DNA from: JAVJRN01 sp040218415
Lineage (GTDB): Bacteria > Bacteroidota > Bacteroidia > Cytophagales > Cyclobacteriaceae
Direction of reading: 5' to 3'
Assembly (NCBI GenBank): GCA_040218415.1
Contig: JAVJRN010000075.1
Location: forward strand, 124,001 to 188,000
Length of the DNA: 64,000 nucleotides
Part shown: piece by piece, positions 34,024-43,482 of the stretch
How the letters are laid out: each line of letters begins with the position of its first letter
Position numbering within the stretch: the stretch's first letter is position 1
Notes under the pieces: model-generated
Databases searched by the model: none
Told to the model about the DNA's origin: nothing
What the model saw: only the letters and a program-made list of their open reading frames with translations
Program-made: the position numbers and the translations under genes

Positions 34024-35355
34024 ATGAGTAATGTAATCTTAGGTGAAAAAGAATACTTCAAAGGCATAGGTGCTGTGAAGTTTGAAGGTAAGGAGTCCGA
34101 CAATCCATTTGCATTTAAATACTATGATGAAAATAAAGTCGTAGCTGGCAAAACCCTCAAAGAGCATTTTCGCTTTGCTATCGCTTACTGGCATAACTTC
34201 TGTGGTACTGGCGGAGACCCATTTGGCCCTGGAACGAAAATATTCCCGTGGAGCACAGCGACAGATCCTTATCAGGGCGCTAAAAACAAGATGGACGCTG
34301 CATTTGAGTTTATGACCAAAATGGGAACACCTTTTTACTGCTTTCATGATTTTGATTTGATCGACGAAGGAGATTCAATTATCGAATCAGGCAAACGCTT
34401 GGACTTTATCACGGATTATGCGCTGGAAAAACAGAAAGCCTCAGGAGTGAAATTACTTTGGGGAACTGCAAATGCATTTTCCAACCCTCGCTACATGAAT
34501 GGAGCAGCCACTAACCCAGACTTCCATGTGGTTTCTTATGCCGGAGCACAAATCAAAAATGCTTTGGATGCCACGATTAAATTGGGAGGAGAAAATTATG
34601 TGTTCTGGGGAGGAAGAGAAGGCTACATGAGCTTGCTCAATACCAATATGAAAAAAGAATTGGACCATATGGCGCAGTTCCTTCACATGGCTAAAGATTA
34701 CGCCCGTGCCAATGGCTTTAAAGGTTCGTTCTTCATAGAGCCAAAACCAATGGAGCCCTCAAAACATCAGTATGATTTTGATGCTGCTACGGTGATTGCG
34801 TTTTTAAGAGAATATAATTTGATGGAGGATTTTAAGTTGAATCTTGAAGTCAATCATGCTACGCTCGCACAACATACCATGCAGCACGAAATGCAAGTGG
34901 CAGCCAATGCAGGATTGCTCGGCAGCATGGATGCCAACCGAGGCGACTACCAGAATGGCTGGGATACAGACCAATTCCCGACCAACCTCACCGAGTTGAC
35001 AGAGATGATGCTCGTATTTTTAGAAGTAGGTGGACTTCAAGGCGGTGGTATCAATTTCGATGCGAAAACACGCAGAAATTCTACTGATTTGGATGATATA
35101 TTTCATGCACACATTGGAGGCATGGATGCCTTTTCGAGAGCTCTAATCGCAGCAGACAAGATTCTTACCAAGTCTAATTATGCCCAAATGAAAGCTGAGC
35201 GCTATGCTACTTTCAATTCCAAAGAGGGACAGGCATTCGAAGCTGGTAAGTTGACATTACAAGACTTGGCCAAACTGGCTGAGGTCAATGGCGAGCCTGC
35301 AACTACGAGCGGGAAGCAAGAGCTTTTCGAAAACATTATCAACAATTTTATATAA
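34024..35355 (+). CDS. xylA: Xylose isomerase
   Basis: Protein of 443 residues, class II length, converting D-xylose to D-xylulose in the cytoplasm. It shows the class hallmarks: FAIAYWHNFCGTGGDPFGPGT, the catalytic His (FYCFHDFDL, about residue 104), VFWGGREGY (metal/Lys region), EPKPMEPSKHQYDFD, NLEVNHATLAQHTMQHEM and GSMDANRGDYQNGWDTDQFP with the metal-binding residues. Overlaps none; 8 bases after xylB and 5 before the transporter, so one operon. Confidence 0.98.
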   Translation: MSNVILGEKEYFKGIGAVKFEGKESDNPFAFKYYDENKVVAGKTLKEHFRFAIAYWHNFCGTGGDPFGPGTKIFPWSTATDPYQGAKNKMDAAFEFMTKMGTPFYCFHDFDLIDEGDSIIESGKRLDFITDYALEKQKASGVKLLWGTANAFSNPRYMNGAATNPDFHVVSYAGAQIKNALDATIKLGGENYVFWGGREGYMSLLNTNMKKELDHMAQFLHMAKDYARANGFKGSFFIEPKPMEPSKHQYDFDAATVIAFLREYNLMEDFKLNLEVNHATLAQHTMQHEMQVAANAGLLGSMDANRGDYQNGWDTDQFPTNLTELTEMMLVFLEVGGLQGGGINFDAKTRRNSTDLDDIFHAHIGGMDAFSRALIAADKILTKSNYAQMKAERYATFNSKEGQAFEAGKLTLQDLAKLAEVNGEPATTSGKQELFENIINNFI

Positions 35356-35360
35356 CCAAG

Positions 35361-36773
35361 ATGCCCAAGTACAATCAGCGATTCTTAATGTCGGTCACCA
35401 TTGTAGCCACTCTTGGAGGGTTGTTATTTGGGTATGATACAGCGGTTATTTCAGGAACAGTCGGTTCATTGAAGGCTTATTTCATAGATCCATTGGGTTA
35501 TACTGAACTCAAAGCCAATTCTATGTTGGGTTTTGCTGTTTCCAGCGCCTTGATAGGTTGTATTATTGGCGGCATGAGTGGTGGTTACTTATCACTCAAG
35601 TTGGGACGAAAAAAGTCATTGATGCTTGCAGCGCTTCTTTTTACGATTTCGGCATTGGGGTCAGCGGCCCCTGAGATGGGTTTTGCCCGTGTCGGAGAGG
35701 GCGGATCTTCTTTTTTAAGTATTTTCATTGTTTACAGAATCATTGGTGGAATGGGCGTAGGACTTGCTTCTATGCTCTCCCCAATGTATATCGCGGAGTT
35801 AGCACCTGCCTCTAAGCGTGGTGCCTTGGTTTCTTATAACCAGTTCGCGATCATCTTCGGGATGCTTATAGTCTATTTTGTAAATTACAGTATTTCCTTA
35901 GCCGGTGATAGTACATGGCTTGACACAATCGGCTGGCGCTGGATGTTTGCGTCAGAACTAATTCCAGCCATTTTATTTTTCGTTTTACTTTGGTTCGTCC
36001 CCAAAAGTCCGAGATGGCTTGTTCTTAAAGACAGAGACCAAGAAGCTAAGCAAGTTCTAAATAAAATAAATGGGGAGGAAAACGGCTTAGCTGTATACAA
36101 TGACATAGTCGCTGATCTTGGTGATCACAAATCCGCTCCTGTATTGACTTATGGTGTTTTGGTGATTGTCATCGGTGTGTTACTCTCTGTTTTTCAGCAG
36201 TTTGTGGGGATCAATGTTGTGCTTTATTACGCCCCTGAAATCTTCAAAAGTGCGGGTGCAGGTACAAGTGCTGCATTACTCCAAACGATCATTGTCGGTT
36301 TTATTAATTTGATTTTCACCATTGTAGCCATCAAATCGGTGGATCGTTTTGGAAGGAAGCCTTTGATGATCATTGGTGCTGTGGGTATGGGAGTTTCTAT
36401 GCTTGCCTTAGGTTTGACTTTTGCCACAGAGAATATGGGTACACTTTCGCTCATCTTCATGCTTACTTATGTGGCAGCCTTTGCGGTTTCATGGGGTCCG
36501 GTCGTATGGGTCTTGCTTTCAGAGATCTTTCCAAATAAGATTCGTGGTAAGGCGCTTTCTATCGCGGTGGCTGCTCAGTGGATAGCCAACTTTGCGGTAT
36601 CGCAAACTTTCCCAATGATGGATAATAATAGTACACTCAACGAGTACTTCAATCATGGTTTTGCTTACCTTCTTTATGGTGTTATCGGGTTCATAGCTGC
36701 ATGGTTTGTATGGAAATTTGTACCAGAAACAAAAGGAACTTCTTTGGAACAAATGGAAAAGAAATGGGCCTAA
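35361..36773 (+). CDS. xylE: Sugar/proton symporter of the MFS, XylE-like
   Basis: Protein of 470 residues with 12 membrane helices and the sugar-porter signatures: GGLLFGYDTAVISGTVGSL (helix 1), LGRKKSLM, GVGLASMLSPMYIAELAPASKRGAL (helix 4-5), PKSPRWL at the end of helix 6, QQFVGINVVLYYAPEIF (helix 7, sugar-binding QQ-x-x-GIN), DRFGRKPLM, and PETKG near the end. Position straight after xylB and xylA makes D-xylose the likely substrate, though arabinose or glucose porters look alike. It is the third gene of the operon. Confidence 0.92.
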   Translation: MPKYNQRFLMSVTIVATLGGLLFGYDTAVISGTVGSLKAYFIDPLGYTELKANSMLGFAVSSALIGCIIGGMSGGYLSLKLGRKKSLMLAALLFTISALGSAAPEMGFARVGEGGSSFLSIFIVYRIIGGMGVGLASMLSPMYIAELAPASKRGALVSYNQFAIIFGMLIVYFVNYSISLAGDSTWLDTIGWRWMFASELIPAILFFVLLWFVPKSPRWLVLKDRDQEAKQVLNKINGEENGLAVYNDIVADLGDHKSAPVLTYGVLVIVIGVLLSVFQQFVGINVVLYYAPEIFKSAGAGTSAALLQTIIVGFINLIFTIVAIKSVDRFGRKPLMIIGAVGMGVSMLALGLTFATENMGTLSLIFMLTYVAAFAVSWGPVVWVLLSEIFPNKIRGKALSIAVAAQWIANFAVSQTFPMMDNNSTLNEYFNHGFAYLLYGVIGFIAAWFVWKFVPETKGTSLEQMEKKWA

Positions 36774-37138
36774 ATCAAAGAGTTAAACCAATAAAAAAAC
36801 TTCATACTTCTAACAAGACAGGTGCTAGCAATCGCTGGCATTTGCCTTTTAGTGTGTCATGGATAATGAAAACATTAAGGCATGTAATTCTTACGACTCA
36901 TCCCTGTCCCATTTTTCAAGGTTGCCATAAATAATTGCAGCAAATCCAAAGATGGAACTAGCCATGTTTTCATACTCTGCTCAGTTATGAATATAATTTT
37001 AGAAAACGCAATTGCGTTATTTGACCCATCGATTGGTTTATTCATACCCTGAAGTACTGTTGATTTTATAGAGCTTTGGCCTTGGTTATAATTCTTTGAA
37101 ATGCCTTTCAAGAATTCTTTCCTGATCCAGGTTAAAAT
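36774..37138. other. Gap before the polysaccharide locus
   Basis: About 365 bases between the xylose operon and the first hydrolase. It holds the putative pta remnant on the minus strand and the promoter of the hydrolase gene. No other structure was recognised. Confidence 0.45.
36965..37110 (-). pseudogene. Putative remnant of a pta 3' end
   Basis: On the minus strand the frame around 37026-37060 reads TVLQGMNKPIDG, against GPVLQGLNKPVND of the live pta (24269). At DNA level GTACTTCAGGGTATGAATAA corresponds to GTACTTCAAGGGTTGAATAA of pta. A nearby continuation (AIAFSKIIFITEQS) can be aligned with the pta end TVADIVNTVVITAIQ with a few residues missing. Before and after this block the similarity fades. 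Limited length makes this a candidate, not a certainty. Confidence 0.35.
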
Positions 37139-40100
37139 ATGACTCATAAAACCAAATTTCTTTTCGCGTTTTTTGTTCTGCTCAATTCTCTGCAAGGTTC
37201 TGCGCAGCTCAAATGGACTGGCACTTCTGATAATGATTTTTTTAACGAAGCAAACTGGTATGACCTTTCTACAAATAAACCGCCCGCATCAGGGGCCATT
37301 GATCCATCGACTAACATTGATGTTGATTTGGAAATTGTAAACGCACCCAGCTTAGTAACGGCGGTCGGAATTATACAGTTAGGAACAGGACAACTTGTTT
37401 TGAATAATTCGTCATTGAAAGTAGATGTCATTCACGGTGGAAAAGTGGAAGTGGTAGAAAGCTACATCCACATTGAGAATAGCCATCCTATTCAAAACAA
37501 TGTGGTCATCAATATTCATTCTGGCAATGGGTGGGTAAGACTTTTGAATAAAAATAGCGCCAAGGTATATGAGAGTGAATTAGCAAGATTTACAATCGAT
37601 GGAACGGCGGCTAATTACCCTTCCAATATTAGACTCGATAATTATTATCGTGTTGGGACCGTAATTAGGAGTGGTTTGTCTACAGTTTCTCCATTGACTA
37701 TTTTCAGTAAAGCAAACCAAACAGGCCAATTTGCCAAAATAGAGGTTGGAACTATTCATAAAGGCAAAAACATTCCAGCCTCTATGAATAATAAGATGAA
37801 CTCTTTTTCCCTAAAAAGAGGATTTTCATTGGTACTTGCTACCAACGAAGACGGGTCGGGTAAAAGCAAGAACTTTATAGCTTCGGAAACGGATTTGGTA
37901 ATCAATGAATTACCAGCATATCTTCAAAATAATGTCTCATTTATAAGACTTGTACCATGGAACTGGGTATCGAAAAAAGGTATCGGTGGGACAAGCAAAG
38001 GTTTAAATGAAACGTGGTTTTATCAATGGAGCAGTAGTGGGAACTCATCATTGGCAGAAGAATATGTGCCTATGGCTTGGGGTAAAAATGCCATTGATTC
38101 GGATGCAGATGTTCAATTATTTATAGGAAAGTATAAGTCAACCCATGCGCTGGCTTTCAACGAAAGCGATCATTGTGAAGGGCAGTCGGGGCAATATGGA
38201 GATTTGTGTAAAACAGACGTGGCTGCAGCCGCCTATCTCAACTTGCCTAAAACTGGGCTAAGGATGATTTCTCCTTCATGTCGAGAAAATGCGCCTTTTG
38301 GGTGGCTTAAAGAATGGTACGATAAAACAATCCTGCTTGATGGAAGAGTGGATGTGATCGGGGTACATTGGTATGACTGGGGCAGCAACCCAGCGGCTAA
38401 CCCAAATCATAGCGCAACCGTAATCTTCGATAGATTCAAGGCTTATCTGAAAAATGTGCACGATTTGTACAATTTGCCAATTTGGATCACAGAGTTCAAT
38501 GCCAATCCCAACCGATCGAATGCGACCAATTTGGCTTTTATGCAATTGGCTTTGCCTTATCTTGAAACCTTGGATTATGTGGAGCGATATGCATGGTTTC
38601 AACCCAACTCTGGAGTGGCCGACTATTACGATTCCGATGGTAACTACACCAATGTGGGCGCCTATTATCGTGATTTTGTGTCTTCGTCTTCTATGCCAGA
38701 AAACACTTATGCTGATAAAAATAGCATGGACTTTAGATATGGCTCTAATATTTCTGATGGTAATTTGCTCATCAATGGGGGATTTGAAAATGGCAATAAA
38801 GACTTTTGGAAAGGATATAACAATACAGCAATAACTGATGGAAATGTCCGAACTGGGAATGCAGCTGGTCGTATTTCATCTGGTGATGGTAGCTTTTTTC
38901 GTGAGGAGTCGGTGGAGCCAAATAGAAAATACAAAGTATCATTTTACTCAAAATGGAATGCAATGCCGACAGCCCAAATGAATGTAAGAGTACTAGATCA
39001 CCCAACCGGAAATGTGCTTTTAACGACACCAATTCCTGCGGCAACACAATATGAATTAGTAGAGATGAGTTTTGTTGTTCCTGCCAATGTTGATTCTATA
39101 AAAATTCAATTCTATAAACCTGCAGGGCAGCCTACGTGGTTTTTAGATGATGTCACCCTAAGTATAGCAGAAGGAGGATCTTATGTAGAATGGCTTGGAG
39201 CGGTTGATTCCGACTGGAATAAGAGCGCTAACTGGTCTTTAGGGTTTGTGCCTGACGGCTCGAACAATGTCATAATCCCACAAAGCACCAATATGCCGAC
39301 TATTGACCAAGGTGCGTATTCGGTAAATAACTTAGAGCTAAAAGATGGCGCTGTACTTGTATTGAATGGTACGGCCAACTTGACGGTGTTAGAAAATATG
39401 ACTGCCAACACAGGATATGTCGATGTTACTTTTGGCGCCTCTTTATTGTTGAAAGGGACTGCTATAGGAAATAACCATCGTTTTTCAAGGGCAACCACAT
39501 TTTCAACAACCACTGGAAAATACAGTGTAATCGGCTCACCAATCGTATCGGGGAATACGAGCAGCCTCGGAGGTTTGGTTTATTCCTATGATGAAAATGT
39601 CGCGTATGCAGCAGATGGAAGCAATCGCTTCGTGAGGGCTCAGAATGCGAATATGTCAGCTGGTGATGCGTTTTTTTCTGCCTCGACAGGAAACGTCACC
39701 TTCACTGGTGTTCCCAATACAGGCACGATCACGCAACCGCTGATTTACAACGCTACCGATGGAGAAAATGCCGGCTTCAATTTAATTTCAAATCCCTACA
39801 CAGCTGCCATCGACTTAGACCGATTAATGACCGAAAATAATGCTGCCTTATCATCACAAACCATATACATATGGGACGATGGCGGCTCCAACATAAGCCA
39901 AAGATCCAATAGTGATTATATTGTCATCAATAGTTTGGGAGCCACCAGAGTCAATGCCAATGGCCGGGAAAATGGATGGGACAAAGGAATACGTGCTATG
40001 CAAGGTTTTTTTATCAAAGCCAAAGAGCTGGTAGATTTTAAGTTCACGACAGATATGCTCATCGAAAATAAAAATGATGCTGTTGCATTTTATCGGCATG

Positions 40101-40774
40101 AAAATACTTCAGTAAATACCATCAGGTTATCCTTAGCTGACGAAAATAATTATAGTGACTGTCTCGTGGGCCTCAAGGATGATGCAACTTTGGGTTTTGA
40201 TCAAAAATATGATGCGATAGCAATGCAGAGCAATGCTCCTTTGAAGGTGAATTCCCTTCTTGATGAAGAAGCATTGGCGATTCAAGGGTTGCCTGGTGAC
40301 TCGGAATTAATGTTTGTTGATTTGTCCGTGGAAACAGCGTATAAAGGTCTTTTTGAGTTTCAACTTACCGATGGTGGTTTTGATGGTTACTCCATTACTT
40401 TATTGGATCATGTAGCCAACAAATCGGTGAATCTGACTACCGGAGGTTATTCATTTACCGCAGACGCGAAAAAAGATCATTCCAGATTCCAGTTAGTCAT
40501 TGCTCGTGAAGATGTGCTGTCCGAGCTTAAAGCTTCACCATCCGATCATAAAATATTTGCAGCGGATGATCTTCTTAAAATTCAACTACAAGATGGTGTA
40601 GACAATGCAAAAATACACATCATGGATATCGGTGGTCAAAGACTAAGGGAATATCATAACGTAGCATTGGTCAATGGACATGGGCAAGTTGATTTTAGAG
40701 GAAAAGGACTTTTTCTTGTAAGAATTATCACTAACAAAGAAGTCATTACTCGAAAAATAGTCTCGTATCATTGA
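37139..40774 (+). CDS. GH128-like (Asl1-type) glycoside hydrolase with CBM-like domain and T9SS sorting domain
   Basis: Secreted protein of 1211 residues. Signal peptide (to about residue 22), then a beta-domain (LKWTGTSDNDFFNEANW) to about 260, followed by a catalytic TIM-barrel of the glycosyl-hydrolase catalytic-core (PF11790, GH128-like) type at about 275-520: FIRLVPWNWVSKKG, acid/base candidate Glu342 in AFNESDHC, DVIGVHWYDWG and nucleophile candidate Glu452 in WITEFNANP. After it a CBM4/9-like jelly roll (about 540-680, NLLINGGFENGNKDFW), a second W-T-G/NW repeat domain and a C-terminal T9SS type A domain (KIHIMDIGGQRL ... RKIVSYH). Surface or secreted endo-enzyme on the PUL's polysaccharide; the linkage cleaved is unknown. 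Its paralogue is at 55980. Confidence 0.82.
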   Translation: MTHKTKFLFAFFVLLNSLQGSAQLKWTGTSDNDFFNEANWYDLSTNKPPASGAIDPSTNIDVDLEIVNAPSLVTAVGIIQLGTGQLVLNNSSLKVDVIHGGKVEVVESYIHIENSHPIQNNVVINIHSGNGWVRLLNKNSAKVYESELARFTIDGTAANYPSNIRLDNYYRVGTVIRSGLSTVSPLTIFSKANQTGQFAKIEVGTIHKGKNIPASMNNKMNSFSLKRGFSLVLATNEDGSGKSKNFIASETDLVINELPAYLQNNVSFIRLVPWNWVSKKGIGGTSKGLNETWFYQWSSSGNSSLAEEYVPMAWGKNAIDSDADVQLFIGKYKSTHALAFNESDHCEGQSGQYGDLCKTDVAAAAYLNLPKTGLRMISPSCRENAPFGWLKEWYDKTILLDGRVDVIGVHWYDWGSNPAANPNHSATVIFDRFKAYLKNVHDLYNLPIWITEFNANPNRSNATNLAFMQLALPYLETLDYVERYAWFQPNSGVADYYDSDGNYTNVGAYYRDFVSSSSMPENTYADKNSMDFRYGSNISDGNLLINGGFENGNKDFWKGYNNTAITDGNVRTGNAAGRISSGDGSFFREESVEPNRKYKVSFYSKWNAMPTAQMNVRVLDHPTGNVLLTTPIPAATQYELVEMSFVVPANVDSIKIQFYKPAGQPTWFLDDVTLSIAEGGSYVEWLGAVDSDWNKSANWSLGFVPDGSNNVIIPQSTNMPTIDQGAYSVNNLELKDGAVLVLNGTANLTVLENMTANTGYVDVTFGASLLLKGTAIGNNHRFSRATTFSTTTGKYSVIGSPIVSGNTSSLGGLVYSYDENVAYAADGSNRFVRAQNANMSAGDAFFSASTGNVTFTGVPNTGTITQPLIYNATDGENAGFNLISNPYTAAIDLDRLMTENNAALSSQTIYIWDDGGSNISQRSNSDYIVINSLGATRVNANGRENGWDKGIRAMQGFFIKAKELVDFKFTTDMLIENKNDAVAFYRHENTSVNTIRLSLADENNYSDCLVGLKDDATLGFDQKYDAIAMQSNAPLKVNSLLDEEALAIQGLPGDSELMFVDLSVETAYKGLFEFQLTDGGFDGYSITLLDHVANKSVNLTTGGYSFTADAKKDHSRFQLVIAREDVLSELKASPSDHKIFAADDLLKIQLQDGVDNAKIHIMDIGGQRLREYHNVALVNGHGQVDFRGKGLFLVRIITNKEVITRKIVSYH

Positions 40775-40975
40775 GTTGGACTGACTTTTTGAATCAATCA
40801 AAAAGACAGAAAATTGAGTTTAAGATTTGACTATGAAATTACTAGACCAGTTTCAAAAAATGATGCCAATCTTTATAATCTATGAACCCAAATAAAAGCC
40901 AACTTTAATAAAAAAAAACCGACCAGAACTTAGTTGAATCCAGACCAGATAATGCTTGCTTATTAATATCAAACT

Positions 40976-43120
40976 ATGTTTCAAAAGATAATTTTACTTG
41001 CACTTATATTCTTTATTGCCTCTTGTTCTAGCCAACAAATCAAGCCCAATATCATTGTCATTTTGGCTGACGATTTGGGATATGCTGATGTTGGTTTCAA
41101 TGGATCAAAAGAAATCCCAACGCCAAATATCGACCGTATAGCCGAGGAGGGAGTTGTATTTACGGATGGTTATGTTACATACTCCGTTTGCGGTCCCAGT
41201 AGGGCGGGTTTGATTACGGGTCGCTATCAAAATAGATTCGGCTATGCCACAAATCCAATTATCGCGCCCGATGATCCCAATATGGGGCTGCCACTCACAG
41301 AGCGAACTTTGGCCACAGAACTAAAAACGGCGGGTTATACCAACAGCATTATTGGAAAGTGGCATTTAGGAACGCACGAGTCTTTATGGCCTGATAAAAG
41401 AGGATTCGATCATTTTTTCGGATTCTTATCAGGTGGGCATAGATACTTTCCTGAAGAGTATATACTCAACGACCTATCTGAGGTGAAAAAAGATTGGGAT
41501 TGGTATCAAACCAAACTTTTGAAGAATAACCAGCCTGTGGAAGAGACCCAATATCTCACCGATGCGCTGAGTAGGGAAGCGGTTGCTTTTATTGATAAAA
41601 ACCAAGAAAATCCATTTTTTTTATACCTAGCCTACAATGCACCACATGGCCCACTGCAAGCAACCGAAGCATATTTGAGTCGATTTGATCATATTAAAAA
41701 TACCAAAAGGCGAACGTATGCGGCAATGGTTAGCGCCATGGATGACGGCATTGGAACGGTATTAGATAAACTCAAAGAGCTAAATATCGACGAAAATACG
41801 CTCGTGGTTTTCTTGTCCGACAATGGTGGGCCGGAACGACACAACGCAAGTGACAATGGATTACTGCGAGAGGGAAAAGGCAGCATGTTCGAAGGAGGTA
41901 TTCGTGTTCCCTTTGCCATGAAGTGGCCCGATAGAATAGCCGCTGGAACTACTTTTAGTAAGCCAGTGATGTCTTTTGATATTTTTGCTACAGTGTGTGC
42001 AAATATCGGTCTTGTCCCGCAAAATAAGATTGATGGAGTAGATCTGATTCCTTTTTTGGACGGTACAAAAAGCGATCAGCCACACAATGCCCTTTTTTGG
42101 GTCGATATGGGTGACAATCATTTCGGAACACGTATGTCAGGTTTAAAGATTGTCAAGGAAAAAAATACCGAATTTGCGTTGTTCGATATCGAAAATGACA
42201 TCAGTGAGCTTTTAACTGTCGATGATTCTATTGGTTTGAAAAGGATATTTGGTGAGTATCAAGCGTGGAGAGATTCACTGCCAGATCCACAATTTTTAGG
42301 ATTAGAAGACCGTAAAACGTACAAGCAAATACAGCAGAGTAAACCCGAAGGATATGATCTAATCTGGGCTGACGAGTTCAATTATGGAGAAAAGCCAAGC
42401 GCTAAGAAGTGGAAATTTGAGCAGGGTTTTGTAAGAAATCAAGAGTTGCAATGGTATACAAGTGATAATGCCAAGATCGAAAATGGACTATTGATCATCG
42501 AAGCAAAACAAGAAAGTGTAGTCAATAAAAATTATGTCCCAAAAGATAGAGACTGGAGAAAAAACCGACCAGAGGCCGACTATACTTCAAGCTGTATTAA
42601 ATCACGAGATCAGTTTTCATTCCAATATGGCATCATTGAGGTCAAGGCTAAAATAGATACTTCTATGGGTTTATGGCCTGCCATTTGGCTTTTAGGGAGC
42701 GAAAGGAAATGGCCTGCGTGCGGGGAAATTGATATGATGGAATTTTACCGACATGAAGGCGATGCTAAAATATTGGCCAATACAGCCTTTAGCTTAGAAG
42801 AGGGCTCAAAACCAGTATGGAATTCTACGAAAATATTGCTTTCGCAATTCCTAGCGGAAGATCCAAATTGGGCAGATAAATTCCATGTTTGGAAAATGAA
42901 TTGGACCAAGGATGTCATTGAACTTTACATTGATAATCAACTGGTAACGACGACCATGCTCAATGATAAAACCAATAGTGATGGATTCAATTCATTTCGG
43001 CAGCCGCATTATATCTTGTTAAACTTGGCCATTGGTCAGCATGGGGGAGACCCCAAAAACACTTCATTCCCACGGACATTTGAAGTCGATTATGTACGGG
43101 TTTTTCAAAAAGCATCATAG
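40976..43120 (+). CDS. Sulfatase-GH16 fusion lipoprotein
   Basis: Protein of 714 residues starting with a lipoprotein signal (LIFFIASC, Cys17). Residues 22-450 are an S1 (formylglycine-dependent) sulfatase: metal ligands in ILADDLGY, the maturation motif C72-G-P-S-R, GKWHLG, and SDNGG. Residues about 455-714 are a GH16 domain: YDLIWADEFNYG, KSRDQFSFQYGIIEVKAKI, the catalytic ExDxxE as E584-I-D-M-M-E589 after WPACG, and FHVWKMNW; it ends in FEVDYVRVF. One polypeptide thus holds sulfate removal and endo-cleavage. In the outer membrane it would act on incoming polymer. Both active sites look intact. GH16 substrate (galactan, agar-type, beta-1,3-glucan) is not decided by the residues visible. Confidence 0.9.
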   Translation: MFQKIILLALIFFIASCSSQQIKPNIIVILADDLGYADVGFNGSKEIPTPNIDRIAEEGVVFTDGYVTYSVCGPSRAGLITGRYQNRFGYATNPIIAPDDPNMGLPLTERTLATELKTAGYTNSIIGKWHLGTHESLWPDKRGFDHFFGFLSGGHRYFPEEYILNDLSEVKKDWDWYQTKLLKNNQPVEETQYLTDALSREAVAFIDKNQENPFFLYLAYNAPHGPLQATEAYLSRFDHIKNTKRRTYAAMVSAMDDGIGTVLDKLKELNIDENTLVVFLSDNGGPERHNASDNGLLREGKGSMFEGGIRVPFAMKWPDRIAAGTTFSKPVMSFDIFATVCANIGLVPQNKIDGVDLIPFLDGTKSDQPHNALFWVDMGDNHFGTRMSGLKIVKEKNTEFALFDIENDISELLTVDDSIGLKRIFGEYQAWRDSLPDPQFLGLEDRKTYKQIQQSKPEGYDLIWADEFNYGEKPSAKKWKFEQGFVRNQELQWYTSDNAKIENGLLIIEAKQESVVNKNYVPKDRDWRKNRPEADYTSSCIKSRDQFSFQYGIIEVKAKIDTSMGLWPAIWLLGSERKWPACGEIDMMEFYRHEGDAKILANTAFSLEEGSKPVWNSTKILLSQFLAEDPNWADKFHVWKMNWTKDVIELYIDNQLVTTTMLNDKTNSDGFNSFRQPHYILLNLAIGQHGGDPKNTSFPRTFEVDYVRVFQKAS

Positions 43121-43482
43121 CTTTTGAAGGGTGTTTTGATTGCTAAAAAAACAGACGCATATGCCTTAAGTTTTGAAAAATCGGAAGTAGCACCTATTGG
43201 TGTTTGGTGGCATTTTCATCTTGAAAATGTATATATAACAATATTTCGAAGGCAGAAGGTTGAATTCAACAAGCCATGCCAAAAACGATGCAAACCTGAT
43301 CTGTCCAGTGACTTTTACATCACTACAATACGTCAGGTTACTATTATTTCATCAAAACCGTCCTTGATAAGCTCTTTGGCTGTTTTATGATCTATTTAAC
43401 CCAATCAAAGACAGTATGCACCTCTAATTCTGGCGGTTCGGTCGATACATTTGATATAATATTTCAATGAAACTAAATCTAC
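43121..43482. other. Gap between sulfatase-GH16 and second sulfatase gene
   Basis: About 360 bases. An 88-codon frame beginning at TTG 43124 is not convincing. There is a perfect 8-bp hairpin CATTTTCA-TCT-TGAAAATG (43211-43229) without T-run. It may hold a separate promoter for the sulfatase at 43483. Confidence 0.4.

Noticed and set aside
43124..43390. 88-codon frame after the sulfatase-GH16 gene
   Set aside because: TTG start and low-complexity composition without domain; no support.
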